11,580 nt of DNA from Verrucomicrobiota bacterium (GCA_003221375.1 QHRI01000030.1:1-11580), one strand, 5' to 3'; shown: positions 1 to 7,554, counted from the stretch's first letter. The notes: generated from the sequence alone by a model not told the origin. Numbers and translations: made by a program.

Positions 1-49
1 ATATTTGACGCTTTTCCGCGCACCGATTTTTTGCGACTCTGCAACGGCG

Positions 50-1585
50 ATGTTGGCGAAAATCTACTCCGCGGCTGTTTATGGTGTGGACGCATACGAG
101 GTTGAAATTGAGGTCAACGGCGCCGGCGGTGAGCCGAACATCGTTATTGTTGGGCTTCCCGACGCTGCGGTGAGGGAAAGCCGCGACCGGGTGACCACGG
201 CCATAGCCAATAGCGGCTACTATTGGCCCCGCGGTCGCACGACGATCAATCTCGCGCCGGCCGATATCAAAAAAGAGGGACCGAGCTTTGATCTACCGAT
301 CGCGCTTGGAATGATCGCGGTGACAGAGGGGCTGGATAGCTCGCCTTTCGAAAACTTCAGCTTCGTAGGTGAGCTCGCGTTGGACGGCGCGGTCCGAGCC
401 GTTAAAGGCGTCCTGCCGGTCGCACTGGAAGCGCGGCGGCGCGGTAAGCGCGCATTATTCGTTCCCGAGGCAAATGCTCTGGAAGCCGCAATGGTCGATA
501 AGATCGACATTTATGGCGTCCAAAGTTTGCGACAGACATTCGCGTTCTTGCGCGGCGAAAGTCCTCTGCTTCCAACGCGCGCTGATTTGACGGGATTTTT
601 TGCTGCCCACCAAAGCTATGACGTCGATTTCGCAGACGTTAAGGGTCAAGGCCACGTCAAACGCGCAGTCGAAGTCGCGGTAGCTGGCGGTCACAACGTA
701 TTGATGGTGGGACCGCCGGGCTCGGGAAAATCAATGCTAGCCAAGCGTATACCTACCATCATCCCGCCCCTGTCTCTCGAAGAAGCGATTGAGACGACAA
801 AGATTCACAGCATCGCCGGCTTGCTCGATGCCGAGAAATCCTTCGTTTCTACGCGACCATTTCGGCCGCCGCATCACACCATCAGCGACATCGGGTTACT
901 TGGCGGTGGCGCGTTTCCAAACCCGGGTGAAGTCAGTCTCGCTCACAACGGTGTCCTTTTTCTTGATGAGCTGCCTGAGTTCAAAAGATCGGCATTGGAA
1001 GTCATGCGCCAGCCTCTTGAAGATGGGAAAGTTACCGTTTCTCGCGCTGCGGGGAGCGTCACTTTTCCCTCGGAGTTCATGCTTGTCGCCGCGATGAATC
1101 CGTGCCCGTGCGGCTATTTTGGCGATCTCAAACGCGAATGCCGTTGCGGTCCGGCCCAGGTGCAACGTTATCGCCAGCGCGTTTCCGGCCCGTTGCTGGA
1201 TCGCATCGATTTGCACGTTGAAGTTCCAGCGGTCGAGTATCGAGACGTTGCCAGCGAGCGGGCTGAAGAAATGTCGGTCACGATCCGTGAGCGTGTTGCT
1301 CGCGCGCGTCAACGCCAGCAAGAACGTTTTCGCGGCGATGCGAAGGTAAGTTGCAACGCACGCATGGGGACGCGCCAGCTTAAGCAGCACTGCAAACTGA
1401 CTCAGGATTCGCAGGAACTGATTCGCCTGGCCATGAACGAATTGAACCTGAGCGCCCGCGCTTATGATCGGATCCTGAAAGTTTCACGCACGATCGCCGA
1501 TCTCGATGGCAAGGCTGAAATCTCGCCCGAGCACGTGAGCGAAGCGATTCAATACAGGACGTTCGACCGCACGCTTTGGGTCTAG
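50..1585 (+). CDS. comM: ComM/YifB family Mg-chelatase-like AAA+ ATPase
   Basis: Seen: a 511-aa protein with the family layout. An N-terminal ChlI-like fold begins [20 protein letters not shown]. An AAA+ core follows with Walker A GPPGSGKS (residues 221-228) and Walker B GVLFLDEL (301-308). After it comes a cysteine cluster NPCPCG...CRCG (C352, C354, C364, C366), probably metal-binding, and then the C-terminal Mg_chelatase_C helical region ending in RTFDRTLWV. Known: ComM homologues are hexameric helicases that promote branch migration during natural transformation; YifB is the same family. Start: the ATG at 50 gives the canonical N-terminus and usual length. An in-frame TTG at 5 would add 15 residues unlike the family. 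No clear Shine-Dalgarno sequence precedes it. The stop at 1583-1585 abuts the next lipoprotein gene, so the two are probably co-transcribed. Whether this cell is competent cannot be judged here. Confidence 0.95.
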   Translation: MLAKIYSAAVYGVDAYEVEIEVNGAGGEPNIVIVGLPDAAVRESRDRVTTAIANSGYYWPRGRTTINLAPADIKKEGPSFDLPIALGMIAVTEGLDSSPFENFSFVGELALDGAVRAVKGVLPVALEARRRGKRALFVPEANALEAAMVDKIDIYGVQSLRQTFAFLRGESPLLPTRADLTGFFAAHQSYDVDFADVKGQGHVKRAVEVAVAGGHNVLMVGPPGSGKSMLAKRIPTIIPPLSLEEAIETTKIHSIAGLLDAEKSFVSTRPFRPPHHTISDIGLLGGGAFPNPGEVSLAHNGVLFLDELPEFKRSALEVMRQPLEDGKVTVSRAAGSVTFPSEFMLVAAMNPCPCGYFGDLKRECRCGPAQVQRYRQRVSGPLLDRIDLHVEVPAVEYRDVASERAEEMSVTIRERVARARQRQQERFRGDAKVSCNARMGTRQLKQHCKLTQDSQELIRLAMNELNLSARAYDRILKVSRTIADLDGKAEISPEHVSEAIQYRTFDRTLWV

Positions 1586-1587
1586 AT

Positions 1588-2682
1588 TTGAAAGCGATCA
1601 TAATTTTCTGCGTGGCAATCTTCGCTCTCGCGGGGTGCCACCGATCCAATGTAGAAGTTTCGGACCCGTTGCCACAACGCGGCTATATCTGGCAACGCGA
1701 ATGGACGTCCGCGGTAATTGATTCGCTGTCGGAAGCCGAACGACGACTGAATGGTGTTGTTCTGCTTGGCGCAGAGATCAACTTCGGCGGCAAGACTCCC
1801 GAGACTGTCCAAGCATCAATCGATTGGAACGCGGTGCAGCGGCAGAATCAACACTGCTCTGTCGCACTTCGCATTGCGCATTTTGCCGGGCCGTTCCGCG
1901 CAGATGACGTACCGGCACGCGTGATTGTCGATGTTACGAAACAACTTCTCGATAACGCTCGCGCGCACAATGTGAAAATCGAAGAGTTCCAATTCGACTT
2001 TGACTGCGCGCAAAAGAACCTCCGTGCTTATCGGACGTGGTTGTCCATGCTGCGGCCGATTATTCAACCCGTCCGGTTCGTGATTACTGTGCTGCCAACG
2101 TGGTTGTACGATGCGAATTTTCTTCCCCTAGTGCGCGAAACGGACGGCTATGTATTGCAAGTTCATTCGGTCCCGATTTCAGCGCGGGGCAACGCGACCT
2201 TGTGCGACTCAAACTTGGCACACGAGTGGATCGCTCGAGCCGGAAAATTGCGGATGCCCTTTTCAGTGGCGGTGCCGACCTATCGCTGCGCCGCGGGTTA
2301 CACTCGTGATGGAAAACTATTGACCGTGGCCATGGACAGCGTCCAGCGTTCCTGGCCACCGGGTACGCGGATTTTGGAATTCGGCGCTGATGCCGATGAA
2401 ATCGCGGCGCTCGTTTGCCAATGGCAAAAAGCGAGACCGCCACAATTACGCGAATTAATTTGGTATCGCATTCCCATTGCGACCGACACGCGCAACTGGC
2501 GTTGGTCGACGCTGGCGGCGGTGATGGCGGGCCGTCCTCCTAAACATCAACTTAGCGTCCGGCGGGAAGGGGCGAACCCGATCGATCTGTCGATCGTGAA
2601 TGCGGGCGAAGCGGACGAGCGACTGAGCTTGAATGTAACTGCGAAATGGAGCGATTACCACCGGGCGCGACCCGCGAAATAG
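1588..2682 (+). CDS. DUF3142-like lipoprotein, C-terminus apparently frameshifted
   Basis: Seen: from TTG 1588, a 364-aa protein with a short lipoprotein signal peptide (MKAIIIFCVAIFALAGC, lipobox LAGC with Cys17), so probably membrane-anchored outside the cytoplasm. Features that recall DUF3142 proteins are YIWQREWTSAV, an EINFGG strand, a barrel-like EFQFDFD...AYRTWLSMLRP segment (FQFDFD at 134-139) and VITVLPTWL (about 166-174). Known: DUF3142 has no established function; the D-F-D strand resembles those of TIM-barrel glycosidases, which is only an analogy. Odd: this frame ends SDYHRARPAK at 2682, but the -1 frame from about 2646 reads ERLPPGATREIGWLRF and runs to a stop at 2751-2753, which looks like the true C-terminus. 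Start: TTG 1588 lies 2 nt after the comM stop with GGG 7 nt upstream. TTG 1576 would overlap comM by 10 nt and is the alternative. Confidence 0.78.
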   Translation: MKAIIIFCVAIFALAGCHRSNVEVSDPLPQRGYIWQREWTSAVIDSLSEAERRLNGVVLLGAEINFGGKTPETVQASIDWNAVQRQNQHCSVALRIAHFAGPFRADDVPARVIVDVTKQLLDNARAHNVKIEEFQFDFDCAQKNLRAYRTWLSMLRPIIQPVRFVITVLPTWLYDANFLPLVRETDGYVLQVHSVPISARGNATLCDSNLAHEWIARAGKLRMPFSVAVPTYRCAAGYTRDGKLLTVAMDSVQRSWPPGTRILEFGADADEIAALVCQWQKARPPQLRELIWYRIPIATDTRNWRWSTLAAVMAGRPPKHQLSVRREGANPIDLSIVNAGEADERLSLNVTAKWSDYHRARPAK

Positions 2683-2753
2683 GTTGGCTCCGGTTCAACC
2701 AACCGACTAATCTGCAAATCGAATTCTCAAATCAAAGTGAGCCACTTCGCTAA
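2646..2753 (+). pseudogene. Out-of-frame C-terminal continuation of the DUF3142-like gene
   Basis: Seen: in the frame -1 to the upstream gene, 2646-2753 encodes MERLPPGATREIGWLRFNQP and then about 15 more residues to TAA at 2751-2753. LPPG...IGWLRF looks like a conserved family terminus, not random sequence, and it accounts for what would otherwise be a 54-bp gap. A single-base loss in the stretch around 2641-2650 would fuse both parts into one protein of about 387 aa. The restored stop overlaps the next gene's GTG start (2737) by 17 nt, a typical coupled arrangement. There is no canonical X-XXY-YYZ slippery heptamer at the junction, so an assembly error or a real mutation is likelier than programmed frameshifting. 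Confidence 0.65.
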
Positions 2754-4986
2754 ATTGTTACTGGCAGTTGTGGCGACGCTGTGCCTCCTGGGCAGATTGC
2801 ACGCGACCGGATATTACGGTCCCGATTTTTACCTAGACGCGGGCGGCAAAAACGTGGATGGGTCACCGGAATTCTATTGGGGCTTGGAAGTACGACGGCT
2901 CGCCAAGGAATTTCGTCCGACAGAGAAACGTGTCGTTTCAGAAAAGGCCGAGCAAAAAAGCGACGAGGAAACATCGGACAACAGCAACGTCACTCAGGCG
3001 ACCGAAGACGCGGATCTTAAAGATTTTGATGCGGCATTGAAGGAAGGGCGAATCAAACCGCCCGATCCAACGAAAGCAAAGGAGCAACACAAGCTCGCGC
3101 GCGAAACGATTACGTCGACATCTCCAACTGCTGAATTCGATTCAGAGTTTGCAGATTACCATCGCGGCGCTGGCGCATTCCTGAATAAAGATTGGGAGGA
3201 AGCGCGTAAAGCCTGGGAGGATTTACTCAAACGACCTGAGCAAGATCGGCATTATCGCACGGTGTGGGCTGCGTTCATGCTCGGAAAACTTGGGCTCAAA
3301 ACGAACGATTATCAAAGCGCGTCACAGTGGTTTGAGCGCACGCGCGAATTCGCGAAAGCCGGATTCGCCGACTCGTTAGGCCTGGCGGCGGAAAGTTACG
3401 GATGGGAAGGCCGCGCCGAATGGAAGCAAGAGCACCCGGAGAAAGCGGCTCCACTATTTTTGACCCAACTTGCTCTTGGCGACCCGAGCGCGGTTGTTTC
3501 GCTGAAAGCGCTCGTTCCTGATCGTGAGCCAGTCGAAGGGATGTTGAATTACGGTGCGGAAGCAAACGAGAGAAGTGCCTGGAACGACGAGCAAAAAAAG
3601 GAGGAAGAACAGAAGGAAGTCTCGAAGTTAGAATCAGCGGCGCAGGATCCGTTGCTGCGGCGATTGGTGACGGTGCACATTTTGGCGACTGCCACCTCGC
3701 CCGATCTTTATCCGTCCGACTCAGAAGCGGCGCCGGTTAATCGCTGCGCTCGCTGGCTCAACATTATCGACCAAGCGAAACTGGCCCGCATCGAAGACGC
3801 GGAGTATCTCGCCTGGGTTGCATACAACAACGGGGACTACAAGGGTGCAGCGCATTGGCTGGAGTTGAGTAAAGGCGACAACCCCGCCGCATTGTGGTTA
3901 CGGGCAAAGTTGCAACGTCGCGCTGGCAAACTCGCCGAAGCCGCAAAGAGCATGGCGGAAGCAGTGGAATCGCTGGGGAGTGCGCCAGCCTATACCCCGA
4001 CCGAAGGCACTGACGAGAAGTGGACGGAATACGATTACTTTCCCGAAGGCCCAGATTGGGGCTGGGGCCAAAGCGCACATGGCGATCTCGGTGGCCTTCG
4101 CCTCGCGCGAGGAGATTTTGTTCAAGCGCTCGATACGCTTTTCAAAGGACATCTTTGGAACGATGCCGCGTTTGTGGCAGAACGCGTTCTTACCACGAAA
4201 GAATTGAAAGAATATGTCGAAGCTTTGCCCGCGACTCCGCCTCCGAAAGAGGGCGAAGATTACAACGCGAAGCTAAGGTATTTACTCGGCCGCCGGTTGG
4301 TTCGTGAACAGCGTTACGCTGACGCCGGACCGTACATGTCGCCGCCGTACGACAAAGTCCTCGAAAAGTACGTGAAGGCATTGAAAGACGGCGGCAACGA
4401 AAAACTTTCCAAAACCGACCGCGCGCACGCATGGTTCACCGCAGCATGGCTCGCGCGCTACGACGGGATGGAATTGATGGGGACTGAGGTCGCGCCAGAC
4501 GCGTTCGTCGACAGCGGTGCGTTTGACTTTCCCGATCTGGCCAAACAGCGGCGTTCCGGTTTCTACCAACAGGTCTCGTATGATAAAGATGGCAATGAAA
4601 AAAAGAAAAGCATTCCGATCGCGCTGAAAGCGTCCCAAAAGGAAATTCAGCGCCTCGCTGCGAACAAGATCGAGCCCGACATCCGTTTTCATTATCGGCT
4701 GATTGCTGGCGCTCTGGCGATCAAGGCCGCGGCGTTGTTACCGGACAATTCAGAGGAATTAGCGGACGTTGTAAATCAAGCTGGTCTTTGGGTGAAAGAT
4801 CGAGACGAGAAGATCGGCAATCGTTATTATCAAATCATCGATCATCGTTGCGCGAAAACGAAGATCGGCCAAGCCGACGCGGCGAAGCATTGGTTTGTCG
4901 ATCAAAGTGGGCCATGGAGTACGGCTGAAGAAGAAGCGTATCGAGCTCTGCACAAGGAACTGGAGCCGGAGCGCTCATCAGAATAA
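2737..4986 (+). CDS. Secreted TPR-like helical-repeat protein
   Basis: Seen: 749 aa with a signal peptide (MSHFAKLLLAVVATLCLLGR, likely cleaved after LHA near residue 23), then GYYGPDF and a charged linker around residues 60-120. Helical-repeat segments of TPR type follow, for example the YHRG...NKDWEEARKAWEDLL...YRTVWAAFMLGKL region (about 140-185), DYQSASQWFERTREFA, DYKGAAHWLEL (about 366-378) and GKLAEAAKSMAEAV. A glutamate/lysine-rich helix lies near 282-300. No catalytic motif was recognised. It probably acts as a periplasmic or surface scaffold; its function is unknown. Start: GTG 2737 keeps the Lys in the signal-peptide n-region; TTG 2755 would lose it. No Shine-Dalgarno sequence is visible. 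Its start lies inside the restored 3' end of the DUF3142-like gene, so the two are probably translationally coupled and may work together. Confidence 0.85.
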   Translation: MSHFAKLLLAVVATLCLLGRLHATGYYGPDFYLDAGGKNVDGSPEFYWGLEVRRLAKEFRPTEKRVVSEKAEQKSDEETSDNSNVTQATEDADLKDFDAALKEGRIKPPDPTKAKEQHKLARETITSTSPTAEFDSEFADYHRGAGAFLNKDWEEARKAWEDLLKRPEQDRHYRTVWAAFMLGKLGLKTNDYQSASQWFERTREFAKAGFADSLGLAAESYGWEGRAEWKQEHPEKAAPLFLTQLALGDPSAVVSLKALVPDREPVEGMLNYGAEANERSAWNDEQKKEEEQKEVSKLESAAQDPLLRRLVTVHILATATSPDLYPSDSEAAPVNRCARWLNIIDQAKLARIEDAEYLAWVAYNNGDYKGAAHWLELSKGDNPAALWLRAKLQRRAGKLAEAAKSMAEAVESLGSAPAYTPTEGTDEKWTEYDYFPEGPDWGWGQSAHGDLGGLRLARGDFVQALDTLFKGHLWNDAAFVAERVLTTKELKEYVEALPATPPPKEGEDYNAKLRYLLGRRLVREQRYADAGPYMSPPYDKVLEKYVKALKDGGNEKLSKTDRAHAWFTAAWLARYDGMELMGTEVAPDAFVDSGAFDFPDLAKQRRSGFYQQVSYDKDGNEKKKSIPIALKASQKEIQRLAANKIEPDIRFHYRLIAGALAIKAAALLPDNSEELADVVNQAGLWVKDRDEKIGNRYYQIIDHRCAKTKIGQADAAKHWFVDQSGPWSTAEEEAYRALHKELEPERSSE

Positions 4987-5011
4987 CTCGCGCCTTTTGC
5001 AGGAACCCTTG

Positions 5012-5065
5012 ATGAACAACCTGCACGCACTGATAAAGTTTGTGCGTGCAGTCACCTCTCATTAA
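5012..5065 (+). other. Possible 17-codon leader ORF
   Basis: Seen: ATG 5012 preceded by AGGAA (5001-5005, 6-nt spacing), one of the few good ribosome-binding sites in the window. It encodes MNNLHALIKFVRAVTSH and stops at 5063-5065. It runs through the inverted repeat at 5021-5051 and overlaps the 5' end of the DUF4097-like gene in another frame. It could be a leader peptide whose translation opens the hairpin. It could also be the true start of that lipoprotein separated from it by a frameshift, or chance. Confidence 0.25.
5021..5051 (+). promoter_or_regulatory. Perfect 10-bp inverted repeat over the lipoprotein start
   Basis: Seen: CTGCACGCAC (5021-5030), an 11-nt loop TGATAAAGTTT, then GTGCGTGCAG (5042-5051), perfectly complementary. 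The candidate GTG start at 5046 lies in the right arm and TTG 5040 lies in the loop and stem edge. No T-run follows, so it is not a standard intrinsic terminator. Inference: an mRNA hairpin that either stabilises the upstream TPR transcript end or hides the downstream start. Confidence 0.45.
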
Positions 5066-5852
5066 AGCGCCTAAGTTTCGGCAGATGGTTGCCGTGCTGC
5101 TGTTGTCGCTTGCCGGTTGTGGCTCAGAGAGCAATTCCGTCCTGGAGGAAACTTTCGAGCAGCTCTCCACAGTCCAGCCAAACACGGACATAAGCATTCA
5201 AAACCACGATGGCGCAGTTCTAGTCTACGGTTCAAATACGAACAAACTGCAGGTCCATGCTACGAAGAGAGCCTACAGTCGCACTCGGCTGAAAGAGATC
5301 GCGATCGATGTTTCTGTGCAGCCAACCTCCGTTTCAATCAACGTCAAGCTTCCTCCCAAACCGAGTTGGGCTTTGTTTGATCGTTCGGGCACCGTGGATT
5401 GCACGATCGTGATTCCAGCAACCGCCAACATATCGCTACTGCGTCTTGATGCGGGCGAAGTTTTCGTGGACGGAATGCACGGGCGAAGTGTGCATGCCTG
5501 GTTAGGCGATGGTCGCATGGTCGCTCACAACTGCTTCACCGACAGCGACCTTGCGCTGCAGCGCGGTAACCTTTCCCTCTCTTACGATTGGTGGGGCCCG
5601 GGAAAGTTCACGATCCAGGCCGATATCGGACGCGGAAACGCATGGGCGTTTCTTCCCAGCAAAGCTGCTTTTTATCTTGTGGCCGAAACAGTGCGTGGGA
5701 GGGTCGCCAGCGATTTTGATGATGCCCCGGTCGCGCGAGCGGCATCCGCAAGAGCTGAGAAAATCAACACCTCAGTTAACGGTGGGGGAGAGGCAGCGAT
5801 CAAAGTGCGTACCGCGAACGGCGACGTTACGATCGTGGAGGCAAATCCATAA
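5046..5852 (+). CDS. DUF4097-like (putative adhesin) lipoprotein
   Basis: Seen: from GTG 5046, 268 aa with a basic n-region (KAPKFR), hydrophobic stretch and lipobox LAGC (Cys25), then a beta-rich body. Repeating short strands such as ISIQNHDGAVLVYG, ITVQ-like pairs and the C-terminal AAIKVRTANGDVTIVEA resemble the right-handed beta-solenoid of DUF4097 'putative adhesin' proteins. Known: DUF4097 members are widespread surface or periplasmic proteins without a defined reaction. Gene start is uncertain. GTG 5046 keeps the positive n-region, TTG 5040 adds two residues, and ATG 5085 would leave a signal without a positive charge. The start region sits in a perfect hairpin (5021-5051). It follows the TPR gene by 59 nt on the same strand and precedes yajQ. 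Role inferred only as an envelope lipoprotein. Confidence 0.78.
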   Translation: MQSPLIKAPKFRQMVAVLLLSLAGCGSESNSVLEETFEQLSTVQPNTDISIQNHDGAVLVYGSNTNKLQVHATKRAYSRTRLKEIAIDVSVQPTSVSINVKLPPKPSWALFDRSGTVDCTIVIPATANISLLRLDAGEVFVDGMHGRSVHAWLGDGRMVAHNCFTDSDLALQRGNLSLSYDWWGPGKFTIQADIGRGNAWAFLPSKAAFYLVAETVRGRVASDFDDAPVARAASARAEKINTSVNGGGEAAIKVRTANGDVTIVEANP

Positions 5853-5877
5853 GGCTTTTGCTTGCGCGCGGGTTTGG

Positions 5878-5910
5878 CATCGAGCATCAATTATCAATAT
5901 CCAGCATCCG
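5878..5910. repeat. ATC-rich degenerate short-period spacer
   Basis: Seen: the 65-nt gap between the DUF4097-like gene and yajQ contains a loose repetition of the unit (C)ATCxAxCATC, with ATC recurring at irregular short intervals. It resembles low-complexity intergenic filler. It could extend yajQ N-terminally as an open frame from 5858, but that extension is unlike the family. Confidence 0.3.
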
Positions 5911-5917
5911 AACTGTC

Positions 5918-6403
5918 ATGCCTTCATTCGACATTGTCTCTGAAGTGGACAAGCAAGAACTTGATAATGCCGTGAATCAGGCGCGCAAGGAATTAGCAAC
6001 CCGCTTCGACTTCAAAGGCATAACCGCCGAGATACTTCCTGAGACGGATAAGATAACCCTCACCGCGCAAGATGCCGGGCACCTTCGGGGACTGCGTGAA
6101 ATTGTCATCGGCAAACTTTCAAAGCGTGGCGTGGACTTGCGCAATATCGAACAGAACGACCCCGCCATTTCATCAGTCGGACACGCCCGGCAGGAATTGA
6201 AAATTCAGCAGGGCCTCGAAGGAAACAAGGCAAAGGAAATCATTCAGGCCATCAAATCACAAGGTTTCAAGGTGCAAAGCCAGCTGCAAGATCGACAAAT
6301 TCGAGTAACCGGAAAGAAGAAAGACGATCTGCAGGCAGTGATTCAATTTGTCCGTGGCTGCGACTTTGGTGTCGCAACAAATTTCAAAAATTTTCGAGAC
6401 TGA
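5918..6403 (+). CDS. yajQ: YajQ family nucleotide-binding protein (UPF0234)
   Basis: Seen: 161 aa, the usual family length, starting MPSFDIVSEVDKQELDNAVN, then RFDFKG, a central ISSVGHARQELKIQQGL block, and KAKEIIQAIKSQGFKVQSQL. It ends ATNFKNFRD, close to the family's usual ...NFRD terminus. Known: YajQ has two RNP-like ferredoxin folds. Members bind nucleotides or RNA, and some bind cyclic di-GMP as an effector that alters transcription (shown in Xanthomonas). Start: ATG 5918 gives the conserved N-terminus, whereas the open frame back to 5858 is spacer. No Shine-Dalgarno sequence is visible. It is the last gene of the + strand run; the next gene is convergent beyond a 141-nt palindromic spacer. 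Confidence 0.95.
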   Translation: MPSFDIVSEVDKQELDNAVNQARKELATRFDFKGITAEILPETDKITLTAQDAGHLRGLREIVIGKLSKRGVDLRNIEQNDPAISSVGHARQELKIQQGLEGNKAKEIIQAIKSQGFKVQSQLQDRQIRVTGKKKDDLQAVIQFVRGCDFGVATNFKNFRD

Positions 6404-6540
6404 CTGGCCAAAACTCCAAACGCCAACATCCAACAGCCGGAAAACCTCGAAGGATCAATCTTCAAAGAGGGATTACGAACGAGAATGATTGGTGTTTGAA
6501 ATTTGGTGGTTCTTTGGAGCTTGGACGTTGGGACTTGGTG
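6404..6540. repeat. Imperfect long inverted repeat in the yajQ/moaD convergent spacer
   Basis: Seen: the left part is rich in CCAAA/CCAAC words (TCCAAACGCCAACATCCAA, 6415-6433). The right part is rich in TTGG words (TTGGACGTTGGGACTTGGT, 6521-6539) that are imperfectly complementary to the left, 13 of 19 positions. Further TTGG-type words continue at 6488-6520. This Cs-and-As versus Ts-and-Gs composition is seen in dispersed intergenic repeats of Verrucomicrobiota and Planctomycetes as I remember them. Placed between two convergent genes, it could act as a bidirectional transcription end. There is no clean T-run. Confidence 0.5.
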
Positions 6541-6544
6541 CTTC

Positions 6545-6790
6545 TCATCCACCCTGCACGGGCGGCATGATTGAAATTTCTTCTCCCGGAGAGAGTTTGT
6601 AATTTCGATTCACAAATTCCACGCCTGCTCCGATCAAGATGCTTTTGTCGTGCGCACAAAGCTTCGGTTGCTGCGCATAAATTTGCTCGAGCAAGTCGTG
6701 CACAGTTGACCCTTCTGCAACATCGACATGCAACTCGCGCATTCCGACTAGATCGCGCAGCTGCGCGTAAAATTGCACTCGCACTTTCAT
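6545..6790 (-). CDS. moaD: MoaD/ThiS family sulfur carrier protein
   Basis: Seen: an 81-aa ubiquitin-like protein (MKVRVQFYAQLRDLVGMREL at the start) ending EEISIMPPVQGG. The C-terminal Gly-Gly (80-81) is the site that is adenylated and then thiocarboxylated. Known: MoaD carries sulfur in the large subunit-partnered molybdopterin synthase that converts cPMP to molybdopterin; ThiS-like and other carriers share the fold. The IMPPVxGG ending favours MoaD over ThiS. Its partner moaE is not in the window. Start: ATG 6790 overlaps the hpt stop as ATGA, so it is probably read from the same mRNA by termination-reinitiation. A weak GGAG lies 11 nt upstream. Confidence 0.85.
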   Translation of the reverse strand: MKVRVQFYAQLRDLVGMRELHVDVAEGSTVHDLLEQIYAQQPKLCAHDKSILIGAGVEFVNRNYKLSPGEEISIMPPVQGG

Positions 6791-7335
6791 CTGTCCGCTT
6801 GCTCCAGTAATTCTCTTCTCAGCACGCCGATATAGGGAAGATTGCGATAACGTTCCCGGAAGTCGAGGCCGTAACCAACCACAAATTCGTCTTCGATTTC
6901 GAATCCCACGTAATCGGCATCAACCTCCCGGGCGCGCTGCTTCTTTTTACTCAACAGCACGCATACCCGAATGCTGCGCGGCTTGGCTGTCTCCAACGTC
7001 TCGCGAACCGCTGCGAGCGTGTGACCGCTGTCGAGAATATCATCCACGATCAAAACATCTCGACCCGCGACCTCCGGCAGGGGGATCTCCTTGAAAATGA
7101 CGTCACCGCTGGTCTGCGTTTTTCCGCGATAACTCGACACGGTCAGGCACTCCAATTTCATGGGAAGAGGAATTCGACGAAGCAGATCGGCAACGAACAT
7201 CAGACTCCCGTGTAATACGGCGATCACGGTTAGTTCTCGCTTGCGATAGTCATTGGAAACTTGCGCGGCGATATCGTGCAACCGTCGATGAATCGCCGGC
7301 TCATCAAACAACACCCGTTCCAGATCGCCTCGCAT
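6787..7335 (-). CDS. hpt: Hypoxanthine phosphoribosyltransferase
   Basis: Seen: 182 aa with the PRPP-binding motif VLIVDDILDSGHT (94-106), the pyrophosphate-loop LHGSLMF (41-47), the flexible-loop SSY (67-69), and the purine-side segment EFVVGYGLDFRERYRNLPY (about 150-168). Known: Hpt converts hypoxanthine (and often guanine) plus PRPP to IMP (or GMP) and pyrophosphate in cytoplasmic purine salvage. The length is normal. Start: ATG 7335, with an in-frame stop 12 nt upstream at 7345-7347. No Shine-Dalgarno sequence is visible. In many bacteria hpt sits with tilS and ftsH; here it is instead coupled to moaD by a 4-nt overlap and diverges from yjbQ. Confidence 0.95.
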   Translation of the reverse strand: MRGDLERVLFDEPAIHRRLHDIAAQVSNDYRKRELTVIAVLHGSLMFVADLLRRIPLPMKLECLTVSSYRGKTQTSGDVIFKEIPLPEVAGRDVLIVDDILDSGHTLAAVRETLETAKPRSIRVCVLLSKKKQRAREVDADYVGFEIEDEFVVGYGLDFRERYRNLPYIGVLRRELLEQADR

Positions 7336-7435
7336 CGGTATGCATTAGGCCATCGTCGCCCGCAAATCAACGCGCGCACGGGAGTCTGGTCTGCCTTTGT
7401 CGAAAGGGTGCCGCTGACTCAAAAAGACCAAAAGC

Positions 7436-7554
7436 GTGTTATCCTGAGCGAAGCAAAGAACTTCAGGTAAGTTGCCGGCGCTACGTAAGTGTACCTTGTG
7501 TGATCGACCACCCTCTGGGGATCCCTCGCCGTCTGCACGGCTCTGGATGACAAG
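7436..7554. repeat. VILSEAK-type dispersed intergenic palindrome
   Basis: Seen: GTGTTATCCTGAGC (7436-7449) pairs imperfectly with GCTCTGGATGACAA (7540-7553), 11 of 14 positions. The left side reads VILSEAKNFR in one frame, the hallmark translation of a repeat met in many bacterial genomes. The right side holds GGGATCCCTCGCC and a small hairpin GCCGT-CTGC-ACGGC (7528-7541). It occupies half of the 245-nt gap between divergent hpt and yjbQ. The rest of that gap shows only a small CCTTT-GTCG-AAAGG hairpin at 7394-7407. Confidence 0.6.

Noticed and set aside
896..1390. 164-aa open frame on - inside comM
   Set aside because: Antisense to a clear comM reading frame, no recognisable motif; a shadow of GC-rich codon structure.
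5021..5051. Intrinsic terminator after the TPR gene
   Set aside because: The stem is perfect but is followed by TCACCTCTC, not a T-run, and contains a likely start codon.
5858..5917. N-terminal extension of YajQ
   Set aside because: YajQ proteins start MPSFDIVSEVD; the extension is low-complexity spacer.
7261..7470. Open frame on + ending VILSEAKNFR
   Set aside because: It is antisense to hpt and then runs through a known-style dispersed repeat; not a protein.
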